Positions 14,511 to 21,853 of a stretch of DNA of 23,415 nucleotides are shown here, one piece after another. Position numbers and translations under genes: made by a program. The notes beneath the pieces are model-generated. The model was not told the origin of the DNA and made no database searches. It worked only from the letters and a program-made list of their open reading frames with translations. Origin of the DNA: an uncultured Rikenellaceae bacterium (lineage in GTDB: Bacteria > Bacteroidota > Bacteroidia > Bacteroidales > Rikenellaceae); assembly GCA_910588925.1 (NCBI GenBank), contig CAJURV010000001.1, positions 1 through 23,415 of the forward strand. Direction: 5' to 3'. Position 1 is the stretch's first letter, and each line of letters begins with the position of its first letter.

Positions 14511-16058
14511 TTATTTCGCATAAGATATGGAGCGTGTCTCACGTATAACCGTGATCTTCACCTGACCCGGATAGGTCATTTCGTCCTGTATCTTCTTGGC
14601 TATGTCGTGCGAGAGTATATCGGCTTCGGCGTCGCTGAGTTTTTCGCTACCGACTATCACCCTTAGCTCGCGACCTGCCTGTATCGCGTACGTCTTAAGC
14701 ACGCCCGGATAAGAGAGTGCGAGCTCTTCCATCTCTTTGAGACGTTTGATATAGCTTTCGACCACTTCGCGTCGTGCACCGGGACGGGCGCCCGAGATGG
14801 CGTCGCAAACCTGCACTATGGGCGCTATCAGCGAGGTCATTTCCACCTCGTCGTGGTGAGCTCCTATGGCATTGCATATCTCGGGTTTCTCCTTGTACTT
14901 CTCGGCGAACTTCATACCTATTATAGCGTGCGGCAATTCGGGTTCGTCGTCGGGCACCTTACCTATATCATGGAGCAGACCGGCACGACGGGCCAACTTG
15001 GGATTGAGACCCAGCTCGGCTGCCATCACACCGCAGAGATTAGCCACCTCACGCGAGTGTTGCAACAGGTTTTGGCCGTAAGAAGAACGGTATTTCATCT
15101 TACCTATAAGACGTATCAACTCCGGATGTAGCGCATGAATGCCGAGGTCTATGGCGGTGCGTTTACCAACCTCCACGATCTCCTCCTCTATCTGTTTACG
15201 AACCTTGGCTACCACCTCTTCTATACGTGCGGGATGAATACGTCCGTCTGTAACTAACTGATGAAGAGCCAGTCGGGCTATTTCACGACGAACGGGATCG
15301 AACGCCGAAAGTATGATAGCCTCGGGTGTGTCGTCAACCACTATCTCTACGCCTGTAGCCGCTTCGAGCGCGCGTATGTTACGGCCTTCGCGACCGATGA
15401 TGCGTCCTTTTACCTCGTCGGAATCAATATTGAACACCGTCACGGAGTTCTCTATGGCCGTCTCGGTGGCTACTCGCTGTATGGTGTTGATGACGATACG
15501 TTTAGCCTCTTTATTGGCTGTCATCTTGGCATCGTCTATGATGTCGTTTATATAGGTCGTGGCCTCGCTCTGGGCCTCCGACTTCATCATTTCTATAAGT
15601 ATGTTCTTGGCCTCTTCGGAGGTCATATTGCTGACCTGCTCCAAACGTTGTATCTGCTCTTTCTGCAACTTGTCGAACTCCTCACGGCGTTTCTCGATAG
15701 CCTCCGACTGAAGCTCGAATTTGCGTTTGGCATTCTGCGTCTCTTCTGTGGCGCGGGTCAGTTGCTCCTCTTTTTTCTGGAGGCCCGCCTCTTGTTGTTT
15801 CAGGCGTTGTTCGGCCTGCGAGAGCTTGTTGTTACGCTCGTTGACGAGCTTATCATGTTCGGCCTTGAGCTGTATGTACCGCTCTTTAGCCTGCAGAATC
15901 TTCTCTTTCTTTATCATCTCTCCCTCGTTTTCCGCCTCTTTGAGCATCTGCTCGCGACGGCGCTTGAGCGTTTTGGTGGTTATGAGGGTAGAGAGGAAAG
16001 CGGCCGCAGCCGCCGCAACGATTGCTATTATCACTATCGTGACAGTCGATGTCCCCAT
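14511..16058 (-). CDS. rny: Ribonuclease Y
   Basis: A membrane-anchored endoribonuclease that starts mRNA decay. The layout is complete over 515 residues: an N-terminal transmembrane helix (TIVIIAIVAAAAAAFLSTLI, about 5-26), a long Lys/Glu/Gln-rich coiled coil to about 200, a KH domain with GRIIGREGRNIRALEAATG, and an HD domain with LLHDIGKVPDDEPELPHA (His363, Asp364) and AIGAHHDEVEMTS. The C-terminal YPGQVKITVIRETRS is typical of the family. It lies downstream of zapA and the probable 6S RNA on the same strand and ends at its own hairpin. The 5' leader contains an imperfect palindrome (AAGAGGCTGGGCCTC), also seen near ftsY. Confidence 0.97.
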   Translation of the reverse strand: MGTSTVTIVIIAIVAAAAAAFLSTLITTKTLKRRREQMLKEAENEGEMIKKEKILQAKERYIQLKAEHDKLVNERNNKLSQAEQRLKQQEAGLQKKEEQLTRATEETQNAKRKFELQSEAIEKRREEFDKLQKEQIQRLEQVSNMTSEEAKNILIEMMKSEAQSEATTYINDIIDDAKMTANKEAKRIVINTIQRVATETAIENSVTVFNIDSDEVKGRIIGREGRNIRALEAATGVEIVVDDTPEAIILSAFDPVRREIARLALHQLVTDGRIHPARIEEVVAKVRKQIEEEIVEVGKRTAIDLGIHALHPELIRLIGKMKYRSSYGQNLLQHSREVANLCGVMAAELGLNPKLARRAGLLHDIGKVPDDEPELPHAIIGMKFAEKYKEKPEICNAIGAHHDEVEMTSLIAPIVQVCDAISGARPGARREVVESYIKRLKEMEELALSYPGVLKTYAIQAGRELRVIVGSEKLSDAEADILSHDIAKKIQDEMTYPGQVKITVIRETRSISYAK

Positions 16059-16126
16059 TGTTTTATGTTGTTATTAGCATTAAGAGGCTGGGCCTCCGGT
16101 TATTAAATTAGTTGTGTCTGTATAAT

Positions 16127-16326
16127 AAAAAACCCACATGGACTTGATTGTTGACGAAAACTTCAAAAAGGTATGGTTTGAGCTTCCGTTCTATCTCAAA
16201 CGTCCAACGTCCACTATGCGAATAGTGAAACCTTCTTGCGAAGGGCAAGGCCTGTTTTCGATAAACCGAGTTTCGACTCGAAAAGGTTTAATTGTTAAGT
16301 TTCGCAAACTAAAGATCCATGCGGGA
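16127..16326 (-). ncRNA. ssrS: Structured RNA next to zapA, probable 6S RNA
   Basis: On the minus strand, a 5' segment starting CCCGCATGGA (from 16325) pairs with a 3' segment ending CCATGTGGG (to 16133), giving a closing stem of about 30 imperfect base pairs, immediately followed by a run of six T. The enclosed ~130 nt hold small hairpins: CGAGT-cgaa-ACTCG, CTTGC/GCAAG, CACTAT-tcgc-ATAGTG and GTTTGAG/CTCAAAC. The size (about 195 nt), the long closed rod and the position beside zapA, where 6S RNA also lies in enterobacteria, all fit 6S RNA, which binds RNA polymerase holoenzyme in stationary phase. The 5' end is inferred from the pairing; I saw no strong promoter box. Confidence 0.65.
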
Positions 16327-16490
16327 TGAATATCTTTCTGTATAAAAAGAACGTTTTCGGTAAGTTGAACGATGTTTCAATTGCCGAGGGAGAAAATGCC
16401 GGTTGAAATCCAACTTTGATTTCCGTCAGATGTTTTCTCACCTGCTTGCTGAAATATCGGTATGTCCGGAACGAGAACCGGTAGCAACAG

Positions 16491-16802
16491 TTATTCCGCC
16501 GATCCGTCGAGAGCTTCGTCTATCTGTCTGGCCAGCTCGTCGAGCTTGCGTTCGAGCGTTTTATCATCTTCCGACCTCGTCTCCAACTCTATGTTTTTGA
16601 TCGACATCTCCAAGGCGAGCAAGGCGTAACAGTCTATAGGCTCGAGACCTTGTCGGGTAAGATACGTGGCGTATTTCTCCGTCACCATCTTAGCCGCCTT
16701 TCTTACGTTGTACTCTTCGGTGGGGTTATCTCTGCCTACCGACATCGAGTACTCCCTGTCACCCACCCTGAACCTGATTTTCAACTTGCTATCGTCGCTC
16801 AT
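16491..16802 (-). CDS. zapA: Cell division protein ZapA
   Basis: A 103-residue ZapA-family protein that cross-links FtsZ filaments at midcell. The N-terminal domain contains KLKIRFRVGDREYSMSVGRD and YNVRKAAKMVTEKYATY; the middle helix YALLALEMSIKNIELE leads into a C-terminal coiled coil (KTLERKLDELARQIDEAL). The length is normal. It is 19 bases behind the small coiled-coil gene and shares its promoter. A structured RNA follows within about 165 bases. Confidence 0.93.
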   Translation of the reverse strand: MSDDSKLKIRFRVGDREYSMSVGRDNPTEEYNVRKAAKMVTEKYATYLTRQGLEPIDCYALLALEMSIKNIELETRSEDDKTLERKLDELARQIDEALDGSAE

Positions 16803-16821
16803 AAGGCAGGATTATATCGCT

Positions 16822-17112
16822 TTATCCGACATCGACCGTATCTGTTGTCAGAGCAAGGAGCGCATCGATCTCCCGCAAGATCTTGTTAACCTTTCTGCGT
16901 GCGGGCGCCGTTCCCTTTTCACTGAGGATCAACCCTCCCGCCAACTCGAGCGCCGATGTGCGCTCTTTGAGTTCCGCAATTCTCCTCTCTTGCTCTTTCT
17001 TTTCGTTCAGAAACCGCTCCCTCTCGATCGCATATCGCTCGTTATCGGCTTTAAGCCTACGGTTGAGCTCTATGAGGCGAGCCACTTTTCGGGCTAACTG
17101 TTCGACCTTCAT
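16822..17112 (-). CDS. Small coiled-coil protein upstream of zapA
   Basis: A 96-residue protein. Residues 1 to about 55 form a continuous charged heptad helix (LARKVARLIELNRRLKADNE, then RERFLNEKKEQERRIAELKE), with a second helix near the C-terminus (RRKVNKILREIDALLALTT). There is no signal peptide, membrane helix or enzymatic motif. I do not recognise a named family. By size, fold and position directly before zapA it is reminiscent of ZapB-like division accessory proteins, but that is inference from context. A good promoter precedes it, so it is the first gene of the zapA transcript. Confidence 0.8.
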   Translation of the reverse strand: MKVEQLARKVARLIELNRRLKADNERYAIERERFLNEKKEQERRIAELKERTSALELAGGLILSEKGTAPARRKVNKILREIDALLALTTDTVDVG

Positions 17113-17139
17113 GCTTTCGTCAGGTTGCTATTCCGTTTA

Positions 17140-17170
17140 CAAAGTTAACACATTTAGCGTGATTACGAAA
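17140..17170 (-). promoter_or_regulatory. Promoter of the coiled-coil/zapA operon
   Basis: Minus strand: TTTCG at 17166-17170, a spacer of about 18 bases, TAACTTTG at 17140-17147 (full -7 match). An inverted repeat AGCGTG/CACGCT at 17157-17183 straddles the -33 region and could be an operator or the remains of the rimO terminator. Confidence 0.7.
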
Positions 17171-17191
17171 TTTTTTCACGCTTTTTTTCGG

Positions 17192-18502
17192 CTATACGAC
17201 GCTCGCATAGAGATCGAACATATCGACGGTATCGATACGTGTGTCGTAAAAGCCGCCAACGGTAAGTTCGCCGTCGTGCCGGATCAGCACCTCCTGATCC
17301 ACTTCGGGAGAGTCGTATTGGGTACGCCCCACGTAAAAATCCCCCTCCCGACGGTCTATCACCACTCGCCGTACGGTTCCGAGCAAGCGTCGGTTGTTCT
17401 CGAGGCTTATCTCCTCCTGCAGCGACATTATACGCTCCCTGCGACGCTCTTTGACACGGGACGACACGTCGTCCTTCAGATTCTTAGCCGAATAGGTCCC
17501 CTCCTCCTCGGAGTAGGTGAATACGCCGAGACGCTCGAACCGTTGGGACGCTACGAACTCCTCCAACTCCTTGAAATCGGCCTCCGTCTCACCGGGATAA
17601 CCGACTATCAACGTGGTACGTATGGCGATCCCCGGCACCGACCGTCTCAACTTGTCGATAAGCGCCAGTGTCCCGGCCTTGTCTATGCCGCGACGCATAG
17701 AGGCGAGCATGTTGTCGGATATGTGCTGAAAAGGGATATCGATGTATTTGCATATTTTGGGCTCACCGGCCATAGCCTCTATGACATCGTCGGGGAAGTG
17801 CGTAGGATAGGCGTAATGCAGACGTATCCACTCTATGCCATCTATGGCGCACAGACGGTGCAGAAGATCGCCCAAACGACGCTCGCCGTAGAGATCCATA
17901 CCGTAGTAGGTGGTGTCTTGAGCTATAACTATCAGCTCTTTGACCCCTTTGGCGGCCAACTGGCGCGCCTCCGCCACCACATCGTCTATGGGCACCGACA
18001 CATGCCGTCCCCTTATCAGCGGAATGGCGCAATAACCGCACCCCCAGTTACACCCTTCCGATATCTTCAAATATGCGTAATGGGGCGGGGTAGTGAGCCT
18101 GCGGGCCACACCCATGTCGCACGTAGAGCCCGTCACACAGCGGATAACCTCACGCATGTCGTCGACGCCGAAAAAGTCGTCCACTTCGGGAAGCTCCTCC
18201 CGCAGATCGTCTTTGTAACGTTCCGAGAGACACCCCATAACATAGAGGCGCTTTATGATGCCCTCGCGTTTGGCGTAGGCCATCTTCAATATCATCTCCA
18301 CCGATTCGTCTTTGGCATCGGCCGTGAATCCGCACGTGTTTATAACGACGGTATCGGCACTATAGGCATCGCCGTCGTGCACCACCTTGAAACCGGCGAG
18401 CGACAGATGACCGAGCACCCGTTCCGAATCGACCGTATTCTTTGAACAACCTAATGTTATGAGGTTTATGGTTTTGCTCTTGGCGTTTTTTATATTTTCC
18501 AT
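17192..18502 (-). CDS. rimO: Ribosomal protein S12 methylthiotransferase RimO
   Basis: A radical-SAM enzyme that adds a methylthio group to a conserved Asp of ribosomal protein S12. Three domains in order: UPF0004 with its cluster cysteines (Cys19 in LGCSKN, then INTCGF and VMGCLSERY), the radical-SAM core with Cys151, Cys155 and Cys158 in SEGCNWGCGYCAIPLIRGRH, and a C-terminal TRAM-like domain (GTVRRVVIDRREGDFYVGRT). The wording of the SAM motif and the absence of MiaB features favour RimO over MiaB. The length, 436 residues, is usual. It follows ftsY by 34 bases and probably shares its transcript. Confidence 0.96.
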   Translation of the reverse strand: MENIKNAKSKTINLITLGCSKNTVDSERVLGHLSLAGFKVVHDGDAYSADTVVINTCGFTADAKDESVEMILKMAYAKREGIIKRLYVMGCLSERYKDDLREELPEVDDFFGVDDMREVIRCVTGSTCDMGVARRLTTPPHYAYLKISEGCNWGCGYCAIPLIRGRHVSVPIDDVVAEARQLAAKGVKELIVIAQDTTYYGMDLYGERRLGDLLHRLCAIDGIEWIRLHYAYPTHFPDDVIEAMAGEPKICKYIDIPFQHISDNMLASMRRGIDKAGTLALIDKLRRSVPGIAIRTTLIVGYPGETEADFKELEEFVASQRFERLGVFTYSEEEGTYSAKNLKDDVSSRVKERRRERIMSLQEEISLENNRRLLGTVRRVVIDRREGDFYVGRTQYDSPEVDQEVLIRHDGELTVGGFYDTRIDTVDMFDLYASVV

Positions 18503-18536
18503 AAGGTTATTTTATCTTGCGACTCGCATGCAGCCT

Positions 18537-19508
18537 CTATTTGCGGAAAAGCGTCTCCACGAACAGCTTGCTGTCGAACTCCTGCAGATGGTCAACGCCT
18601 TCGCCTACGCCAATGAACCGCACAGGCACCGAGAAACGATCGCTTATGCCTATCACTACGCCCCCTTTGGCCGTACCGTCGAGCTTGGTAACAGCCAGTG
18701 CGGTAACCTTGGTGGCCTCGGTGAACTGACGGGCCTGTTCTATGGCGTTCTGTCCCGTGGAGCCGTCGAGAACCAATAGTACTTCGTGCGGAGCGTCGGG
18801 CACCACTTTCGACATCACATTACGTATCTTGGTAAGCTCGTTCATGAGGTTGATTTTGTTGTGGAGGCGTCCGGCGGTATCTATTATAACCACATCGGCC
18901 CCTTGCGCCACGGCCGACTTCAGGGTGTCGAACGCCACCGAAGCGGGATCGGACCCCATAGACTGTTTGACTACCGTAGCCCCTGCACGCTCGCCCCATA
19001 TACAGAGCTGATCGATGGCGGCGGCACGGAAAGTATCGGCCGCACCGAGAAACACCTTTTTACCCGAGGCGGTAAGACGCGCCGCTATCTTCCCTATTGT
19101 GGTGGTCTTGCCTACGCCGTTGACACCCACCACCATAACCACGTACGGCATGCCGCCTACCTTGCAATAGCTCTCCGTAGCCGATCCGTCACCCCTCTCC
19201 GAAAGCAACGCCGCTATCTCCGAACGCAATATGGCGTCGAGCTCGTCGGTAGACATATATTTATCGCGTGCGACACGTTCTTCTATGCGCTCTATGATCT
19301 TAACCGTGGTATCGACCCCTACATCGGAGGTTATCAATAACTCCTCGAGCGAGTCGAGCACCTCCTCGTCCACTTTCGATTTACCCGCTATGGCACGGGA
19401 GAGCTTTCCCAAAATAGACTCCTTGCTTTTGGCGAGCCCGGTTTCGAGATCGCGAACCTCCTCCTCTTTCTGTTTTTCACTCTTTTTGAATATGGATAAC
19501 AATCCCAT
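18537..19508 (-). CDS. ftsY: Signal recognition particle receptor FtsY
   Basis: SRP receptor GTPase that docks SRP-ribosome complexes at the inner membrane. The N-terminal MGLLSIFKKSEKQKEEE is a short amphipathic membrane-targeting helix, then comes the N domain (EEVLDSLEELLITSDVG) and the G domain: P-loop GVNGVGKTTT at 128-137, DTFRAAA, DTAGRLHNK, TKLDGTAKGG and FIGVGEGVDHLQEFD. The open frame continues 25 codons upstream, but that extension crosses the promoter and a palindrome, so the ATG at 19508 (323 residues) is chosen. The long acidic region of enterobacterial FtsY is absent, as usual in Bacteroidota. Confidence 0.96.
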   Translation of the reverse strand: MGLLSIFKKSEKQKEEEVRDLETGLAKSKESILGKLSRAIAGKSKVDEEVLDSLEELLITSDVGVDTTVKIIERIEERVARDKYMSTDELDAILRSEIAALLSERGDGSATESYCKVGGMPYVVMVVGVNGVGKTTTIGKIAARLTASGKKVFLGAADTFRAAAIDQLCIWGERAGATVVKQSMGSDPASVAFDTLKSAVAQGADVVIIDTAGRLHNKINLMNELTKIRNVMSKVVPDAPHEVLLVLDGSTGQNAIEQARQFTEATKVTALAVTKLDGTAKGGVVIGISDRFSVPVRFIGVGEGVDHLQEFDSKLFVETLFRK

Positions 19509-19531
19509 GTTCGTAGTTTTTATGTTTTTGC

Positions 19532-19547
19532 GTCTTCCCGGGAAGAC
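19532..19547. repeat. Perfect 16-base palindrome in the ftsY leader
   Basis: GTCTTCCCGGGAAGAC is its own reverse complement and lies between the predicted ftsY start site and start codon. It may be a regulator site or a leader hairpin. Confidence 0.6.
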
Positions 19548-19558
19548 AACGTACCCTG

Positions 19559-19589
19559 CAAAAATACAAAAAGCGTCTTTCAAAACAAG
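19559..19589 (-). promoter_or_regulatory. Promoter of ftsY-rimO, overlapping the upstream terminator
   Basis: Minus strand: CTTG at 19586-19589, 19 bases, TATTTTTG at 19559-19566 (full TAnnTTTG). The -33 box and spacer lie inside the terminator hairpin of the ribosomal-protein genes. Confidence 0.6.
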
Positions 19590-19603
19590 ACGCTTTTTGT
19601 ATT
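19563..19603 (-). terminator. Strong bidirectional terminator between DUF4295 gene and ftsY
   Basis: A perfect 17-bp stem, AATACAAAAAGCGTCTT and its reverse complement, with a 7-base loop. It should end most rpmB-rpmG-DUF4295 transcripts. A 17-base odd palindrome (AAGAGGCC-c-GGCCTCTT, 19604-19620) adjoins it on the gene side. Confidence 0.85.
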
Positions 19604-19632
19604 AAGAGGCCCGGCCTCTTAAAAACACAAAA

Positions 19633-19788
19633 TTATTTACGGTTGAAGAAGTCCTTGATCTCTTCGTTGGGCACAACTTCGGTTTTGAACACGTATGCAC
19701 CGGTCTTTTCCGATTTGACCATCTTGATACATTTGGTTCTGCTTTTGCCCGTACCTGTCTTAAGTGTTGCGACTACTTTCTTTGCCAT
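19633..19788 (-). CDS. DUF4295 family small basic protein
   Basis: Translating 19788 down to 19633 gives a 51-residue basic protein beginning MAKKVVATLKTGTGKSRTKC and ending EEIKDFFNRK. This matches the DUF4295 family found in Bacteroidota immediately after rpmG. The conserved VKSEKTGAYVFKTEVVPNEE is present. It is probably ribosome-associated given its size, charge and invariable neighbours, but its function is not established. It is 9 bases downstream of rpmG. Both isoleucines use ATC, as in the ribosomal genes. Confidence 0.93.
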   Translation of the reverse strand: MAKKVVATLKTGTGKSRTKCIKMVKSEKTGAYVFKTEVVPNEEIKDFFNRK

Positions 19789-19797
19789 GGTCTAATG

Positions 19798-19980
19798 TTA
19801 TTTGATCTCTCTGTGAACGGTTACTCTCTTGAGGATGGGGTTGTATTTCTTACGTTCCATTCTGTCGGGAGTGTTCTTTTTGTTCTTGGTGGTGATATAC
19901 CTCGACATGCCGGGCATACCGCTCTCTTTGTGCTCCGTGCACTCCAAGATTACCTGAACCCTGTTACCTTTTTTTGCCAT
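19798..19980 (-). CDS. rpmG: 50S ribosomal protein L33
   Basis: A 60-residue basic protein with the L33 pattern: RVQVILECTEHKESGMPGMSRYITTKNKKNTPDRMERKKYNP and the end ILKRVTVHREIK. Only one cysteine is present, so this is the zinc-free (C-minus) type. It sits between rpmB (22 bases upstream) and the DUF4295 gene, the usual Bacteroidota order. All four isoleucines use ATC. Confidence 0.97.
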   Translation of the reverse strand: MAKKGNRVQVILECTEHKESGMPGMSRYITTKNKKNTPDRMERKKYNPILKRVTVHREIK

Positions 19981-20002
19981 AATTTTATGTCAAATAAATA
20001 GA

Positions 20003-20236
20003 TTAATAGATGATTCCGAGCGCGCATGCCTCTCTGAGAGCGGCGTCGAGACCCTTTTTGTTGATAGTGCGGATACCTTTGGCCGAAACCTTAAGGGTAA
20101 CCCATCTGTTTTCTTCTTCCCAATAGAACTTCTTCACCTTGAGGTTGGGGCTGAAGATCTTCTTGGTCTTTTTGTTCGAGTGAGACACATTGTGACCCAC
20201 TTGAGCCGTTTTACCGGTGATCTGACAAACTTTCAT
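20003..20236 (-). CDS. rpmB: 50S ribosomal protein L28
   Basis: A 77-residue large-subunit protein. KVCQITGKTAQVGHNVSHSN at the start and RTINKKGLDAALREA near the end are L28 signatures. It is the first gene of the rpmB-rpmG-DUF4295 unit, with a leader of about 110 nt. All six isoleucines use ATC, the codon avoided in ordinary genes here. Confidence 0.97.
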   Translation of the reverse strand: MKVCQITGKTAQVGHNVSHSNKKTKKIFSPNLKVKKFYWEEENRWVTLKVSAKGIRTINKKGLDAALREACALGIIY

Positions 20237-20605
20237 TTAGAAAAGCTTAATTATTAAAAACTCACTTGCGAGCCTGTCGCATGCGCCGTAACCGCAACAA
20301 TAACAAAACGTTATCGCAACACAGAGTACGAACGCACACTTCAACTCGGCGGCAAAGATATGATATTTATACGACAAAAGCAAGCGCCTGAGCCGTTTTT
20401 AGCGATTATTTACACAAAGCGGGCATGTCTTAGCCTCAAGCCGGAAATGCAAACGATAGAACGCACATACCACCTACCCAAAATTACAGGCATCGCAAGG
20501 TGCGGCATAATGGCAAATTTTATACGACAGGCTAGTGTAAGTACACGTTCTGGGAGTGGTCCGGTTTTCTATTACGGCCATTTGCAAACCCTGACACAAA
20601 GCGGT
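20237..20605. other. Gap between cinA and rpmB holding the rpmB promoter
   Basis: No gene is supported. Nothing like a hairpin terminator follows cinA. A second isolated -7-like box (TAATTTTG, minus strand, 20479-20486) has no matching -33. A run at about 20498-20520 loosely recalls the core of repeats A/B, but too weakly to call. Confidence 0.5.
20353..20384 (-). promoter_or_regulatory. Promoter of rpmB-rpmG-DUF4295
   Basis: Minus strand: CTTG at 20381-20384, 20 bases, TATCTTTG at 20353-20360 (full -7 match). Transcription would start near 20346. Confidence 0.7.
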
Positions 20606-21853
20606 CTATGCCTTAGCTTTCTTAAGCTGCATTCGCAACATATCCATAGCATAAGCAGATGCACGCTCTATGTTGACCTCTCTCTCGGAGTTGAACACGC
20701 GTACCTCCGCCACCGTGCCCCAAGGGGTCTTAACGGCCATCCAAACAGTTCCTACCGGTGTCTGCTCGGTACCTCCAGACGGGCCTGCCACTCCTGTCGT
20801 AGCTATGGCGAAATCGCTTCCGGTAAGAGCGGCTACCCCCTCGGCCATTGCACGTGCCACCGGCTCGCTCACTACGCCATACTCCGAAATAGTCGCCTGC
20901 GGAACTCCCAATACTTCGGATTTCACAGCAACAGTATAGGCTGTGACGCCTCCGAGGAAATAGTCGGATGCACCGGCCATCGCAGTGAAACGCGACGCTA
21001 TACGCCCACCGGTACACGACTCCGCCACCGACAGGGTATAGCTCCTTTCCCGCAACATATCGGCTACAGCGCTCTCTACCGAGGCTCCCTCGTAACCTAT
21101 TATGTTATCGGGGATTATTTTTCCTAATTCGCGAAATGCCTCCTCCACGGCATGTTCAGCCTCCTCTTTGCCGAGAGTGTACGAACTCAGGCGCAGACGC
21201 ACGCCGTTGGGGTTCGGCAGATAGGCAAGTTTAAGCCCCTCGTGCAGGTCGGTTTCCCAACGCTCTATGGTGGCGGCGAGAACCGATTCGGCCATGCCAG
21301 TGGTTATCATTGTCTTGTGATATACCGCACCCAAACGGAAGATCTTGTCGAGCCTCGGGGCTAGCTGTTCGGCGAAGATAGTCTTCATCTCGTAGGGAAC
21401 ACCGGGCATGCACACCAAATAGTGCCCGTCACGCTCGAACATCATGCCCGGCGCCGTACCGTTACGATTGAAAAGCACCGTACATGCTTCGGGTACATTT
21501 GACTGACAGCGATTGAGCTCCGTGAACGGGATGCCTCTCTGGGTAAGCATTGCACGGTTATGCTCGAAGCTGGCCTCGTCGTTTTTAAGGCCGCAAGCGA
21601 AAAGGGAGCACAGCGACTGTTTGGTTATATCGTCCTTAGTGGGGCCTAAACCTCCGGTGACCAATACCAGCTCATAATCGCGCAACGCCTCGTCAAGGCA
21701 CGAAGATATGCAATCGCCATTGTCCGATACGGAGAGTATCTCGCCTACGGCTATACCGCACTTGTTAAGCTCCGATGAGAGCCATGCCGAATTGGTGTCG
21801 ACAATCTGACCTATCAGTATTTCATCACCGATGGTTATTATTTTTGCTCGCAT
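20606..21853 (-). CDS. cinA: CinA: nicotinamide-nucleotide amidohydrolase with MoaB-like N-terminal domain
   Basis: A two-domain enzyme that recycles the NAD by-product NMN. The N-terminal part (about 1-170) is the MoaB/MogA-like domain with IITIGDEILIGQIVDTNSAW and VTGGLGPTKDDIT. The C-terminal part (from about 255) is the PncC amidase with LSVAESCTGGRIASRFT, SDYFLGGVTAYTVAVKSEVL and GVAGPSGGTEQTPVGTVW. At 415 residues both domains are complete. Its start lies inside pyrD (16-base overlap), so the genes are cotranscribed and probably translationally coupled. The name comes from competence genes elsewhere; nothing here points to competence. Confidence 0.96.
   Translation of the reverse strand: MRAKIITIGDEILIGQIVDTNSAWLSSELNKCGIAVGEILSVSDNGDCISSCLDEALRDYELVLVTGGLGPTKDDITKQSLCSLFACGLKNDEASFEHNRAMLTQRGIPFTELNRCQSNVPEACTVLFNRNGTAPGMMFERDGHYLVCMPGVPYEMKTIFAEQLAPRLDKIFRLGAVYHKTMITTGMAESVLAATIERWETDLHEGLKLAYLPNPNGVRLRLSSYTLGKEEAEHAVEEAFRELGKIIPDNIIGYEGASVESAVADMLRERSYTLSVAESCTGGRIASRFTAMAGASDYFLGGVTAYTVAVKSEVLGVPQATISEYGVVSEPVARAMAEGVAALTGSDFAIATTGVAGPSGGTEQTPVGTVWMAVKTPWGTVAEVRVFNSEREVNIERASAYAMDMLRMQLKKAKA

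Noticed and set aside
16883..18445. 520-codon frame antisense to rimO
   Set aside because: rimO is certain on the opposite strand with all cluster cysteines; the antisense product resembles nothing.
19509..19583. 25-codon N-terminal extension of FtsY
   Set aside because: It spans the promoter and a palindrome, while MGLLSIFKK is the normal family start.
20498..20520. Further copy of the A/B repeat core upstream of rpmB
   Set aside because: Only a short gapped match with nothing flanking it.
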